Below, in pieces: positions 39,876 to 47,837 of a stretch of DNA of 64,000 bases. Positions within the stretch are counted from its first letter, which is position 1. Each line of letters opens with the position of its first letter. The position numbers and the translations under genes are program-made. The notes beneath the pieces were generated by a model. That model was not told the origin of the DNA and made no database searches. It was given only the letters and a program-made list of their open reading frames with translations. The DNA is from Nocardia asteroides (GTDB taxonomy: Bacteria > Actinomycetota > Actinomycetes > Mycobacteriales > Mycobacteriaceae), in the NCBI RefSeq assembly GCF_900637185.1, contig NZ_LR134352.1, forward strand, positions 3,338,001 through 3,402,000. Direction: 5' to 3'.

Positions 39876-41747
39876 ATGATCATCGACGACACCGCCCCGG
39901 TCGCGACCGGGACCGACGACACCGGCGAATTCCGCTCCGGCACCGGCGCGGGCACGACCCCGATACCCACCGCCACCCACGGCCTGCGCGAGGTCACCTA
40001 CGCGATCGTGGACGATCTCGCCGTCTTCGAAGGCGACATCGTGCTGGGGACCCTGGACGAGATCGCGGCGCGGCAGGGCGCGGAGGGCATCGCCATCACC
40101 GGCGCGAACTTCCGCTGGCCGAACGCGGTGATCCCCTACGAGGTCGATCCGGCGCTGCCGGGCAAGCAGCGGGTCAACGACGCGGTGGCACACTGGAATT
40201 CACGCACCCGGCTGCGGTTCGTGCCGCGCACCCCGGTGCACGGCGACTACATCCGGTTCGTGCCGAGCACCGCCAGCCGCTCGCCGGTGGGCAGGCAGGG
40301 CGGCATGCAGACGATCGAGCTCACCGGCTCCGCGCCCACCGGCACCGTGGTGCACGAGATGGGGCACGCGATCGGGCTCTGGCACGAGCAGAGCCGGGAG
40401 GACCGGGAACGGTTCGTCGAAGTGCGCCTGGCCCAGGTGAGCGCGGGGGACCGGCACAATTTCGCCCAGCACGTCACCGACGGTGACGATGTCGGCGGCT
40501 ACGACTTCGGGTCGATCATGCATTACCCGGCAACGGCTTTCAGCACCACCGGCCAGGACACCATCGTGCCGCGCGTCGCGCTGCCGCCCGGCGTCACCAT
40601 GGGCCAGCGCACGGCGCTCTCGGCGGGCGACGTCGCCGCCGCGCACGCCATCTACCCCGACTGGTCCGGCGTCGGCGACCGCTGGCGGAACATCGGCGGG
40701 GTCTTCCCCCGCACCGCGCCGGTGTCGGCGACCGCGCGGCGCACCGACCACCTGGACCTGTTCGTCACCGGCAACGACGGCCGGGTGTACACGTCGTGGT
40801 GGCACGCCGGGACGGAATGGTCGGGAATCGGCGACCGGTGGCGGAACATCGGCGGCGTCTTCCCGGCCGGCGCCACGGTCGCCCCGGTGGCGCGCACCGC
40901 GGACAACCTCGACCTGTTCACCGTCGGCAACGACGGGCGGGTGTACACGTCGTGGTGGCAGGCGGGTGCGGACTGGTCCGGGATCGGGGATCGGTGGCGG
41001 AACATCGGTGGCGTATTCCCGCGCACCGCACAGGTTTCCGTGACCGCGCGCCGGTCCGATCATCTGGATCTGTTCGTCACGGGCAACGACGGGCGGGTGT
41101 ACACGTCGTGGTGGCACGCGGGGTCGGACTGGTCCGGGATCGGGGACCGGTGGCGGAACATCGGTGGGGTGTTCCCGACGCGCGCGGCTGTCGCGGCGGT
41201 GGCCAGGACGGCGGACAATCTGGATCTGTTCGTCACCGGCAACGACGGGCGGGTGTACACCTCGTGGTGGCAGGCGGGGACGGACTGGTCCGGTATCGGG
41301 GACCGCTGGCGCGGTATCGGCGGCGTCTTCCCGGCAGGCGCGCCGGTGACGGTGGTCGCCCGCGGGCCCGATCATCTGGACCTGTTCATCACCGGCAACG
41401 ACGGCTGCGTCTACACCTCCTGGTGGCAGCAGGGCAGCGACTGGTCGGGCATCGGGAACCGATGGCGCAACATCGGCGGCGTCTTCCCGCCGGGCGCCCG
41501 GGTCGCCGCCGTGGCGCGCACCCGCGACAACCTCGACCTGTTCGTCACCGGCAACGACGGGCGGGTGTACACGTCGTGGTGGCAGGCGGGCTCGGACTGG
41601 TCCGGGATCGGGAACCGGTGGCGGAACATCGGCGGCGTCTTCCCCGCCGGCGGACCGGTGGCGGCTGTGGCCCGCACGGCGGGTGAGCTCGACGTGTTCG
41701 TCACCGCCAACGACGGACGGATCTCCACCTCGTGGTGGGAGCGGTAG
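39876..41747 (+). CDS. Astacin-family metalloprotease with C-terminal seven-bladed propeller
   Basis: A 623-aa protein. The protease domain (about 70-260) has the zinc motif HEMGHAIGLWHEQSR and the Met-turn SIMHYPATAF of M12A astacins. Seven 52-residue repeats follow, each built on WSGIGDRWRNIGGVFP and LDLFVTGNDGRVYTSWW, resembling DUF346/PLL-lectin propeller blades; seven copies would close one propeller, which may bind glycans. No Sec or Tat signal peptide is visible, so secretion would need another route or the protein acts inside the cell. It is preceded by a regulon promoter. Protease family certain, target unknown. Confidence 0.87.
   Translation: MIIDDTAPVATGTDDTGEFRSGTGAGTTPIPTATHGLREVTYAIVDDLAVFEGDIVLGTLDEIAARQGAEGIAITGANFRWPNAVIPYEVDPALPGKQRVNDAVAHWNSRTRLRFVPRTPVHGDYIRFVPSTASRSPVGRQGGMQTIELTGSAPTGTVVHEMGHAIGLWHEQSREDRERFVEVRLAQVSAGDRHNFAQHVTDGDDVGGYDFGSIMHYPATAFSTTGQDTIVPRVALPPGVTMGQRTALSAGDVAAAHAIYPDWSGVGDRWRNIGGVFPRTAPVSATARRTDHLDLFVTGNDGRVYTSWWHAGTEWSGIGDRWRNIGGVFPAGATVAPVARTADNLDLFTVGNDGRVYTSWWQAGADWSGIGDRWRNIGGVFPRTAQVSVTARRSDHLDLFVTGNDGRVYTSWWHAGSDWSGIGDRWRNIGGVFPTRAAVAAVARTADNLDLFVTGNDGRVYTSWWQAGTDWSGIGDRWRGIGGVFPAGAPVTVVARGPDHLDLFITGNDGCVYTSWWQQGSDWSGIGNRWRNIGGVFPPGARVAAVARTRDNLDLFVTGNDGRVYTSWWQAGSDWSGIGNRWRNIGGVFPAGGPVAAVARTAGELDVFVTANDGRISTSWWER
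40659..41744 (+). repeat. Seven in-frame tandem repeats of 156 bp
   Basis: Six complete 156-bp units and a seventh of 150 bp encode the propeller blades, starting with the GAC of DWSG. Segments such as ACGACGGGCGGGTGTACACG recur nearly unchanged, showing recent duplication or gene conversion. The alternation of HAG and QAG blade ends in the first four copies suggests duplication of a two-blade unit. Confidence 0.9.
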
Positions 41748-41755
41748 TCACCGCA

Positions 41756-41807
41756 CCCGGTGCCTGACCGGAATTCGAGTGGTCGGCTACTCGTGTCAGG
41801 CACCGGG
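41756..41807 (+). terminator. Hairpin enclosing a regulon operator
   Basis: The perfect 13-bp arms CCCGGTGCCTGAC (41756-41768) and GTCAGGCACCGGG (41795-41807) flank a 26-nt loop that contains operator F. It lies 8 bp after the astacin stop and upstream of the predicted start site of the next gene, so it probably terminates the astacin transcript. Confidence 0.6.
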
Positions 41808-41822
41808 GCGGGCGCCCACGCT
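41779..41822 (+). promoter_or_regulatory. Regulon promoter F (protease-hydrolase gene)
   Basis: GTGGTCGGCTAC (41779-41790) followed by TCGTG; 26 nt later lies CACGCT (41817-41822) as -10. Predicted start near 41829, with a 33-nt leader before the ATG at 41862. Confidence 0.65.
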
Positions 41823-41861
41823 GAGCACACCAGCTGCATCCTTCTCCGGGCGAGGTGACCC

Positions 41862-43853
41862 ATGGATACCGAAAGCGAAACCCGCACCGCCGCATGGCGT
41901 GAACAGATGGACGCCGCGTCGCGCCGCTTCGCCGCCAGCGCCCGCGCGCGCGACGAGGTCCAGCGCCGGCGCGAGGCGACCGAGTCCGACGTCGTCGACA
42001 CCCAGGAGCAGATCATCGCCCGCGCCGACCGTCTGCTCGGCACCGGCGAAGTGCCCGCCCAGGCGGTGATCGAACTGGGCAGGCAGGACCCGCTCGACAG
42101 CATCGGCGCGCTGGAACGGGTGATCGGCTTCGCCAACGACCTGCAGGCGGTCAACTTCCTGACCCGCGGCACCCGCGCGGCCGCCGCGGTGGCGCGGATC
42201 TCGCTGGCGCACAACGGCCGTGAGGTGCCGATGGGCACGGGGTCGCTGGTGTCACCGCACCTGCTGCTCACCAACAACCACGTGCTGCCCACCGTGGACC
42301 GGGCCGAGTCGGTGGTCGTCGAGTTCGCCGCCGAGGCGGGCATCGACAACGTTCCCACTCCGACCGTGCGCTTCCGGCTCGCCCCGCACGACTTCTTCGT
42401 CACGTCCAAGCATCTCGACTACACCCTGGTGCGGGTGGCGGACGGGGCGGACGGACTCGCGCCCGGCGCGAGCTTCGGCTGGAATCCGCTGATCGCCGAG
42501 CCGGGCAAGATCGTCATCGGCGAGGCGATGAACGTCATCGGGCATCCGCTGGGCAGGCTCAAGGAGATCTCGATCCGCGACAACCGGCTCGACCTGCAAC
42601 TCGACGAGTTCCTGCACTACACCTCCGACACCGAGCCGGGGAACTCCGGTTCACCGGTCTTCAACGACCAGTGGGAGATCGTCGCGCTGCACCACGCCGG
42701 CGTGCCGAAGAAGGACGCCGAGGGCGGGGTCCTGCGCAAGGACGGCAAGCTGTGGCAGACCGGCGACGGCGACGACGCGATCTGCTGGATCGCCAACGAG
42801 GGTGTCCGGGTGAGCGTGCTGCTGCGCGATCTCGGCTCCCGCGCCTTCGCACCGGCCCAGCGGTCGCTGCTCGACGAACTCGGCGCGGCGGCGGGCCTGA
42901 GCGCGCCCGCGCCGGTCGAGACGATCGTCGTCGCCGCGCCTGCGCCCGTGCCGGTCCCGGCCGCCGAGAGCGTCGCGCGTGGCGTGACCGGCAGGCCGAC
43001 GGCGTTCGGTGGCCGCCGCAGCGTGGTCTTCCTGCACGGGCGCGGCCAGCAGAACCGCGACCCCGTCGAGCTGCGCCGCACCTGGACGGCGGGCCTGAAC
43101 AAGGGCTTGACCCTGGCCGGGCTGCCGCCGATGGATCCCGCCGACATCCACTTCCCGTACTACGGCAACCAGCTCGTCGCCGGACTCGGGGCGCGCGAAG
43201 CGGTCGTCGACACCGGGTCGGCGCTCTACGAGAACCTGGTGGCCGAAGCCGCCCAGCGCGCGGGCATGCCCAGCGCCGAGAGCCTGCCCGCCGCACTGCC
43301 CACCGAGGAGGGCTTCGCCTTCGGCTCGGTCGTGCTGGGCCGGGTGCGCGATCAGCTGGGCTGGATCGCCGCGCGCAGCGGCCTCGACTCGCTGCTGATC
43401 GGCGCGATCTTCAAGGACGTCGCCGCCTACCTCGACGACGAGCAGGTCCGCAAGAGCGTGCTGGACACCGTCCTGACCGACATGCCGACCAGCGGCGAGC
43501 TGATCCTGGTCAGTCACAGCCTCGGCACCGTGGTGGCCATGGACCTGCTCACCCAGCTGCCCCGGGAGGTGACGGTCCGGCTGCTGGTCACCGCGGGCAG
43601 CCCGCTGGGCCTGGATGCCGTGCACACCAAGCTGCTCGCCGGCGGCCCGCGCAGGCCCGACCGCGTCGGCGACTGGCTCAACACCTGGTACGCCGGCGAT
43701 CCGATCGCCATCGGCTGCCCACTGCGTCCCACCTGGGGCCCGGACCTGCGCGAACTCCCGGTCGACAACCCCAAGGAGCGCGCGCACGACATCCCCGAAT
43801 ATCTCGCCCACGCGGCGGTGGCGGCGACGATCGGGCAGGCCGCGGCCGGCTGA
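41862..43853 (+). CDS. Trypsin-like serine protease fused to an alpha/beta hydrolase
   Basis: A 663-aa two-enzyme fusion. After a helical N-terminal region, a trypsin-like domain has His140 (LLTNNHVL), Asp186 (KHLDYTLVRV) and Ser262 (PGNSGSPVF). A Pro/Ala linker (about 350-375) leads to an alpha/beta-hydrolase domain starting SVVFLHGRGQQNRD, with the nucleophile Ser553 in VSHSLGTVVA and a late DIPEYLAHAAV that may supply the His. No signal peptide or membrane anchor is seen, so a cytosolic effector is likely. It converges on the metacaspase gene with a strong hairpin between them. Confidence 0.88.
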   Translation: MDTESETRTAAWREQMDAASRRFAASARARDEVQRRREATESDVVDTQEQIIARADRLLGTGEVPAQAVIELGRQDPLDSIGALERVIGFANDLQAVNFLTRGTRAAAAVARISLAHNGREVPMGTGSLVSPHLLLTNNHVLPTVDRAESVVVEFAAEAGIDNVPTPTVRFRLAPHDFFVTSKHLDYTLVRVADGADGLAPGASFGWNPLIAEPGKIVIGEAMNVIGHPLGRLKEISIRDNRLDLQLDEFLHYTSDTEPGNSGSPVFNDQWEIVALHHAGVPKKDAEGGVLRKDGKLWQTGDGDDAICWIANEGVRVSVLLRDLGSRAFAPAQRSLLDELGAAAGLSAPAPVETIVVAAPAPVPVPAAESVARGVTGRPTAFGGRRSVVFLHGRGQQNRDPVELRRTWTAGLNKGLTLAGLPPMDPADIHFPYYGNQLVAGLGAREAVVDTGSALYENLVAEAAQRAGMPSAESLPAALPTEEGFAFGSVVLGRVRDQLGWIAARSGLDSLLIGAIFKDVAAYLDDEQVRKSVLDTVLTDMPTSGELILVSHSLGTVVAMDLLTQLPREVTVRLLVTAGSPLGLDAVHTKLLAGGPRRPDRVGDWLNTWYAGDPIAIGCPLRPTWGPDLRELPVDNPKERAHDIPEYLAHAAVAATIGQAAAG

Positions 43854-43863
43854 GCCGACAGCG

Positions 43864-43898
43864 GCGAGGCGGGGACGGTGTCACCGTCCCCGCCTCGC
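43864..43898. terminator. Perfect 16-bp stem terminator between convergent genes
   Basis: The arms GCGAGGCGGGGACGGT and ACCGTCCCCGCCTCGC pair perfectly around a 3-nt loop. Located between the protease-hydrolase and metacaspase stops, it can end transcription in both directions. Confidence 0.8.
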
Positions 43899-43905
43899 GT
43901 GCCGC

Positions 43906-44760
43906 TCACGGGGTGAACGGGCGCTGGTCGAGGAACGCGGCGTCGGCATGGAGGGTGAACAGGTTCGGCACCTGGTCCGGCGGCATGATCGCCATGATCC
44001 GGCGATGGAACTGCGCGTAGCCGCCGGTGAACGCGCCGTCGTCCCACACCTCGAGCAGAGCGCCGGTGAACTGCCCGTGGCCCGGCCCGTCGTAGGACAG
44101 CTGCGAATCCTGGCAGCCCGACAGCAGCACGACACCCGCCTCGAGCACCGCGCGTGACTGCGGCCCGCTCAGCTCCTGGACGAACGAATACAGCTGGGCG
44201 CGGCGCTTGTTGTCCTCGGCCTGTACGTCCAGCGGCATGGCCTTGGCGCTGCCGTGGACGACCGTGCCGAGGCCGTCCGCGCCCGCCTCGGCCAGGCCGG
44301 CGATCGCGGTTCTGGCCTCGCGGGTGAACGCGTCGCGGGTGACGGTGCCGCTGTGGCAGCTGTCCGAGCACACCACGACCCGCACGCCCGCCGCGAACCG
44401 CGACCACATCCGGTACAGCTCGTCGTCGACGATCTGGCGGTCGAACGCCACCCAGGTCTCGTCCTGGCGGTCGTCCTCCTCGCCGTCCACGTCCGGAGTC
44501 TGGGCGCCGTGGCCGGAGTAGCTGATCAGCACCAGATCGCCCGCCCGCGCCGTCCTGGCCAGCCGGGCGATCTCGCCGATGATCGCGAACGAGGTCGCCG
44601 CCGCGTCGAGCAGGACCCGCGGGGCGGCGAAGCCCTGCGCGGCCGCGAGGGCGGCCATGGCCTCGGCGTCGTTGACGCAGCCGGCCAGCGCGCCGTCCCA
44701 GCCGTGATAGGCGGCGGGATCGACCCGGTTCAGTCCGATGTGCAGGGAATATCCACTCAT
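43906..44760 (-). CDS. Metacaspase-like cysteine protease (C14 family)
   Basis: A 284-aa caspase-fold protein with no added domains. The catalytic dyad is clear: His84 in ISYSGHGAQ and Cys135 in CSDSCHSG. The N-terminal strand SLHIGLNRVDPAAYHG and a metal-binding-like acidic loop (DVDGEEDDRQDE) are typical of type-I metacaspases and related bacterial caspases, which cleave after basic residues. No prodomain is present, so activation must depend on a partner or calcium. Promoter E lies upstream. A role in regulated proteolysis or cell death is inferred. Confidence 0.9.
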   Translation of the reverse strand: MSGYSLHIGLNRVDPAAYHGWDGALAGCVNDAEAMAALAAAQGFAAPRVLLDAAATSFAIIGEIARLARTARAGDLVLISYSGHGAQTPDVDGEEDDRQDETWVAFDRQIVDDELYRMWSRFAAGVRVVVCSDSCHSGTVTRDAFTREARTAIAGLAEAGADGLGTVVHGSAKAMPLDVQAEDNKRRAQLYSFVQELSGPQSRAVLEAGVVLLSGCQDSQLSYDGPGHGQFTGALLEVWDDGAFTGGYAQFHRRIMAIMPPDQVPNLFTLHADAAFLDQRPFTP

Positions 44761-44818
44761 GTCCTCGTCTCCGTCCGGGATGACCGATCAGTTGGGCCGG
44801 GCGATCCGGCGCACCTCG

Positions 44819-44861
44819 ATCCTGCGGCGGCGGTGGACATCTCGATAGCGTGGTCGACTAC
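44819..44861 (-). promoter_or_regulatory. Regulon promoter E (metacaspase gene)
   Basis: Read on the minus strand, GTAGTCGACCAC (44861-44850) is followed after 25 nt by CAGGAT (44824-44819). Predicted start near 44812, leaving a 52-nt leader before the metacaspase ATG. Confidence 0.65.
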
Positions 44862-44892
44862 TCCACTCGCGGGGCCCGGCGGTCCAGGTGGG

Positions 44893-44935
44893 GTAGTGCC
44901 TTACTCGTTCGCTGCCGTGGCATTCGCGCGACGAT
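44893..44935 (+). promoter_or_regulatory. Regulon promoter H (33-codon ORF)
   Basis: GTAGTGCCTTAC (44893-44904) continues TCGTT; 25 nt later lies GACGAT (44930-44935). The distance to the GTG at 44942 is exactly that seen between promoter B and the patatin ATG. It is the least conserved palindrome of the set. Confidence 0.55.
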
Positions 44936-44941
44936 GGATCC

Positions 44942-45043
44942 GTGGAATTCACCGCACCGGCCGAGCCGGACTTCGCGACAACGGCGTCGCGATCAGGGGA
45001 TCCGGACCCCGGGCACGACTCGGCCCGCCGCACAACTTCATGA
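44942..45043 (+). CDS. Possible 33-aa leaderless peptide
   Basis: The GTG-started reading frame encodes MEFTAPAEPDFATTASRSGD followed by 13 more residues and TGA. It has no ribosome site. Its start lies 6 nt after the -10 of promoter H, the same spacing as at the patatin gene and the gene at 47838-48593. The peptide is polar and disordered-looking and has no membrane helix. It may be a real small protein, a leader, or chance; the promoter spacing is the only support. Confidence 0.35.
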   Translation: MEFTAPAEPDFATTASRSGDPDPGHDSARRTTS

Positions 45044-45076
45044 TCGTCACAGTCGACCGATCGGTCTGCGATCCGG

Positions 45077-45119
45077 GTAGCGCACTACGCGTGTCGGCGT
45101 CGCCACGCGACCGTATCGT
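45077..45119 (+). promoter_or_regulatory. Regulon promoter B (patatin gene)
   Basis: GTAGCGCACTAC (45077-45088) followed by GCGTG, the same extension as site A. The -10 TATCGT (45114-45119) follows after 25 nt and the patatin ATG comes 6 nt later, so the transcript should be leaderless. Confidence 0.7.
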
Positions 45120-45125
45120 CGGTAC

Positions 45126-47837
45126 ATGACCGCGGCAGAGCAGCACGCCGGCTCGCCCGTGCGGGCGAGTGGGGACCACGTCACCTCCGGCCTGGCGACC
45201 ATCGAACAGGTCGGGCGTGGCCGGGTCTTCGCGGCCACCACCGGGATCGTGGTCTTCCTGGTGGCGGTGCAGGCGACGATGGCGTTCCCGCTCGGCGTGC
45301 GCACGCCGCAGGAATGCCACACGGCCGGGCTGCTCGGGCTGCTGGTCGGCGCCATGATGGCGCTGGCGGCGCCCACCGCGACCTACCGGTACTACGTCTA
45401 CATCTATTCGCTGCGCCTGGACCGCAAGTACGCCAGGTTCGCCCGGCAGGTCTTCGCGTGCTCGCTGCTGCTCTCGGTGATCGACGGCGTGGCCGACCTG
45501 CTGCTGGCGCTGCGGCTGCGTGCCGAGCCGCCCTCCTGCACCGGCGCCACCGTCACCCTGTTGCGCGTCCAGGCCGGTCTGCACCTCGGCTTCCTGCTGC
45601 TCGCGCTGGTCGTCACCGCCGCCATCTGGTATTTCGGCACCAGGAACCGGCTGGCCGGCGAACATCCGTCGCAGGCCCACTACGCCGAGACCACCGCCGC
45701 CCCGGCCGACCGTGACGGGCTGATCATCTGCTGCTCGGGCGGCGGCATCCGGTCGGCCTCGTTCTGCCTGGGCGCGTTGCAGGTGCTGCGTGACCGCGGC
45801 CGGTACCAGAGCGCCGGCGCGGTCGTCGGGGTGAGCGGCGGCGGCTACATCGCCGCGGCCATGCACATCGTGGGACGCACCTTCCCCGACCGCCCCTACT
45901 CGCTGGACTCCACCGAACTGGCCTATCTGCGCCGGCGCACGCGGTATCTCATGCCGCGCGGCACCGACAAGTTCCGGGCCGTGTTCTCGCTGCTGTACGG
46001 CATCGCGGTGAACGCCACCCTGATCGGCATCTCGCTGGTGGCGGTGTCGTGGTGGCTGGGCTGGCTGCTCGACGACATCGACATGCTCACCCGCACCGGC
46101 GACACCCTGCACCTGCACCTGGTCCCCGCGGGCGGCTACTGGTACCTCGCGATCGCGCTGGGCCCGTTCGTGCTCGCGCTGGCCGCGTTCGTGGTGGAGA
46201 AGGCGTGGGACCGGCTGACGATGGTGCCCGACCGGATGCGCAACATCTTCACCAAGGCGTCGCGGCTGCTGCTGGGCATCGGCGTCCCGCTCGCGCTGCT
46301 GCTCGTCGGTGTGCCCATCGCGCTGTACTGGCTGAGCCGGGCGCAGGAACGCAACGGCGCGCTGGCCACTCTCGTCGGCGGACTCGTCGACCCGGGTGGG
46401 CGCGGCACCGTCGCCTTCGGCGCGACCCTGCTGGCGCTGATCGGGCTCGGGCGCTCGGCCTGGAAGGGGCTGCACGCCGGCACCGAATCCGGCGGCTGGA
46501 CCGGCCGGATCCGGCAGCTGGTGCGCAAGCAGATCGCGCCGTGGCTGGGCAGCGCGCTCATCGTCGCGGTGGTCGTGGTGCTGCTGCTGCGCTGGACCAC
46601 CGTCTTCGCCACCGAACCGGCCGCGCGCTCGAACTGGACGCTGGCCTGGTGGCTCATCGGCATCGCGATCGCGATCAAGCTGTTCACCGACGCCAACCGC
46701 ACCTCGCTGCACACCTACTACCGCGAAGCGCTGTCGAAAGCCTTTCTCGTGGAGAAGGATCCACGGTCCCGGCAGGCGGTGCCGCTGCCGTACAGCACCC
46801 CGCTGCGGTACTCCGAGTACGGGCGGCCGGTCGACGGCGGACCACGCCTGGTCATCGCGGCCGCCGCGAACGCCGACGACGACGCGTTCGTGCCCACCCG
46901 CCGCGGCTGTGTGCCGTTCATCTTCGATCCGGACCGGATCGGGGTGGTGGGCGACCGCGCGCTCACCCAGGACGGGCGCCGCGTCACCGCGACCTACGAG
47001 CGGCAGGCCGACTTCCGGTACCGCGACGTGACCGTGCCCGCGGCCATGGCCATCAGCGGCGCCGCGTTCAGCCCGCTCACCGGCCGCGAGAGCGCGCGCA
47101 CCCGCCCGGTCCGCATCCTGCTCGCGCTGCTCAACGCGCGACTCGGGGTGTGGCTGCCGAACCCGTACTGGCAGCCGGTGCCGCAGGGCCGGGTCGGGGC
47201 GAAGATCCCGGCGGTGTGGAGCTGGGCGGACAAGCCGGGGCCCTACCGGCTGCTGCGCGAGGCGTTCGGCAATCCGTCGCTCTACGACCGGTGGCTCTAT
47301 GTCACCGACGGCGGCCACTACGACAATCTCGGCCTCGTCGAGGCGCTGCGCCGCCGCCCGGCCGCGGTGCTGGTGCTCGACGCCAGCGGCAGCCCCGACG
47401 ACCGGTTCTGCGCGCTGGCCGAGGCCATCGCGACCGCGCGCATGGACCACTGCATCGAGATCTGCGTCGACCTGCGCCCGATCTCGCGGGGCGACCGGAA
47501 ACGGGCTGCCCAGGCCTGGACCCGCGGCGTGGCCACCCATCTCGACGGCACGACGACCACCATCTACTACCTGCGCTCCCAGCTCATCGGCGGGCTCAGC
47601 TGGGACGTGGAGAACTACAGCACCACCCACCCCGACTTCCCCTACACCTCCACCGGCGACCAGCTCTACAGCGAATGGGACTTCGAGGCCTATCGGGCGC
47701 TGGGCCACGATGTGACCACGCGGGCACTGGCGGACCCGCCGTTCGCCGAACTCCTCGACGACGAGGCGGCCACGGGGGCGCCGGAGTCCAACGGAGACCA
47801 GGACCGGCCACCGCCGCTCGTGGCCCCGCGGTCGTAG
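45126..47837 (+). CDS. Membrane-embedded patatin-like phospholipase
   Basis: A 903-aa protein. The patatin oxyanion loop CSGGGIRSASFCLG (about 203-216), the nucleophile elbow VGVSGGGYIAA (Ser237) and the catalytic Asp of VTDGGHYDNLGL (Asp728) are all present. About four helices precede the catalytic domain, and at least six more (about 280-530) lie between Ser237 and Asp728, so the active site is split around a membrane domain. It probably deacylates membrane phospholipids. Without a ribosome site, it appears leaderless from promoter B. It converges with the next gene with no gap. Confidence 0.87.
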   Translation: MTAAEQHAGSPVRASGDHVTSGLATIEQVGRGRVFAATTGIVVFLVAVQATMAFPLGVRTPQECHTAGLLGLLVGAMMALAAPTATYRYYVYIYSLRLDRKYARFARQVFACSLLLSVIDGVADLLLALRLRAEPPSCTGATVTLLRVQAGLHLGFLLLALVVTAAIWYFGTRNRLAGEHPSQAHYAETTAAPADRDGLIICCSGGGIRSASFCLGALQVLRDRGRYQSAGAVVGVSGGGYIAAAMHIVGRTFPDRPYSLDSTELAYLRRRTRYLMPRGTDKFRAVFSLLYGIAVNATLIGISLVAVSWWLGWLLDDIDMLTRTGDTLHLHLVPAGGYWYLAIALGPFVLALAAFVVEKAWDRLTMVPDRMRNIFTKASRLLLGIGVPLALLLVGVPIALYWLSRAQERNGALATLVGGLVDPGGRGTVAFGATLLALIGLGRSAWKGLHAGTESGGWTGRIRQLVRKQIAPWLGSALIVAVVVVLLLRWTTVFATEPAARSNWTLAWWLIGIAIAIKLFTDANRTSLHTYYREALSKAFLVEKDPRSRQAVPLPYSTPLRYSEYGRPVDGGPRLVIAAAANADDDAFVPTRRGCVPFIFDPDRIGVVGDRALTQDGRRVTATYERQADFRYRDVTVPAAMAISGAAFSPLTGRESARTRPVRILLALLNARLGVWLPNPYWQPVPQGRVGAKIPAVWSWADKPGPYRLLREAFGNPSLYDRWLYVTDGGHYDNLGLVEALRRRPAAVLVLDASGSPDDRFCALAEAIATARMDHCIEICVDLRPISRGDRKRAAQAWTRGVATHLDGTTTTIYYLRSQLIGGLSWDVENYSTTHPDFPYTSTGDQLYSEWDFEAYRALGHDVTTRALADPPFAELLDDEAATGAPESNGDQDRPPPLVAPRS

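Larger units (their letters stand above)
44761..45125. other. Divergent control region, metacaspase / patatin
   Basis: This 365-bp gap contains three regulon promoters: E facing the metacaspase, H and B facing the patatin side. It also holds a 33-codon ORF driven by H. No RNA gene was recognised. Confidence 0.6.

Noticed and set aside
40659..41744. Regularly spaced repeats that could suggest a CRISPR array or satellite
   Set aside because: The period is 156 bp, in frame, and each unit encodes a propeller blade; there are no unrelated spacers.
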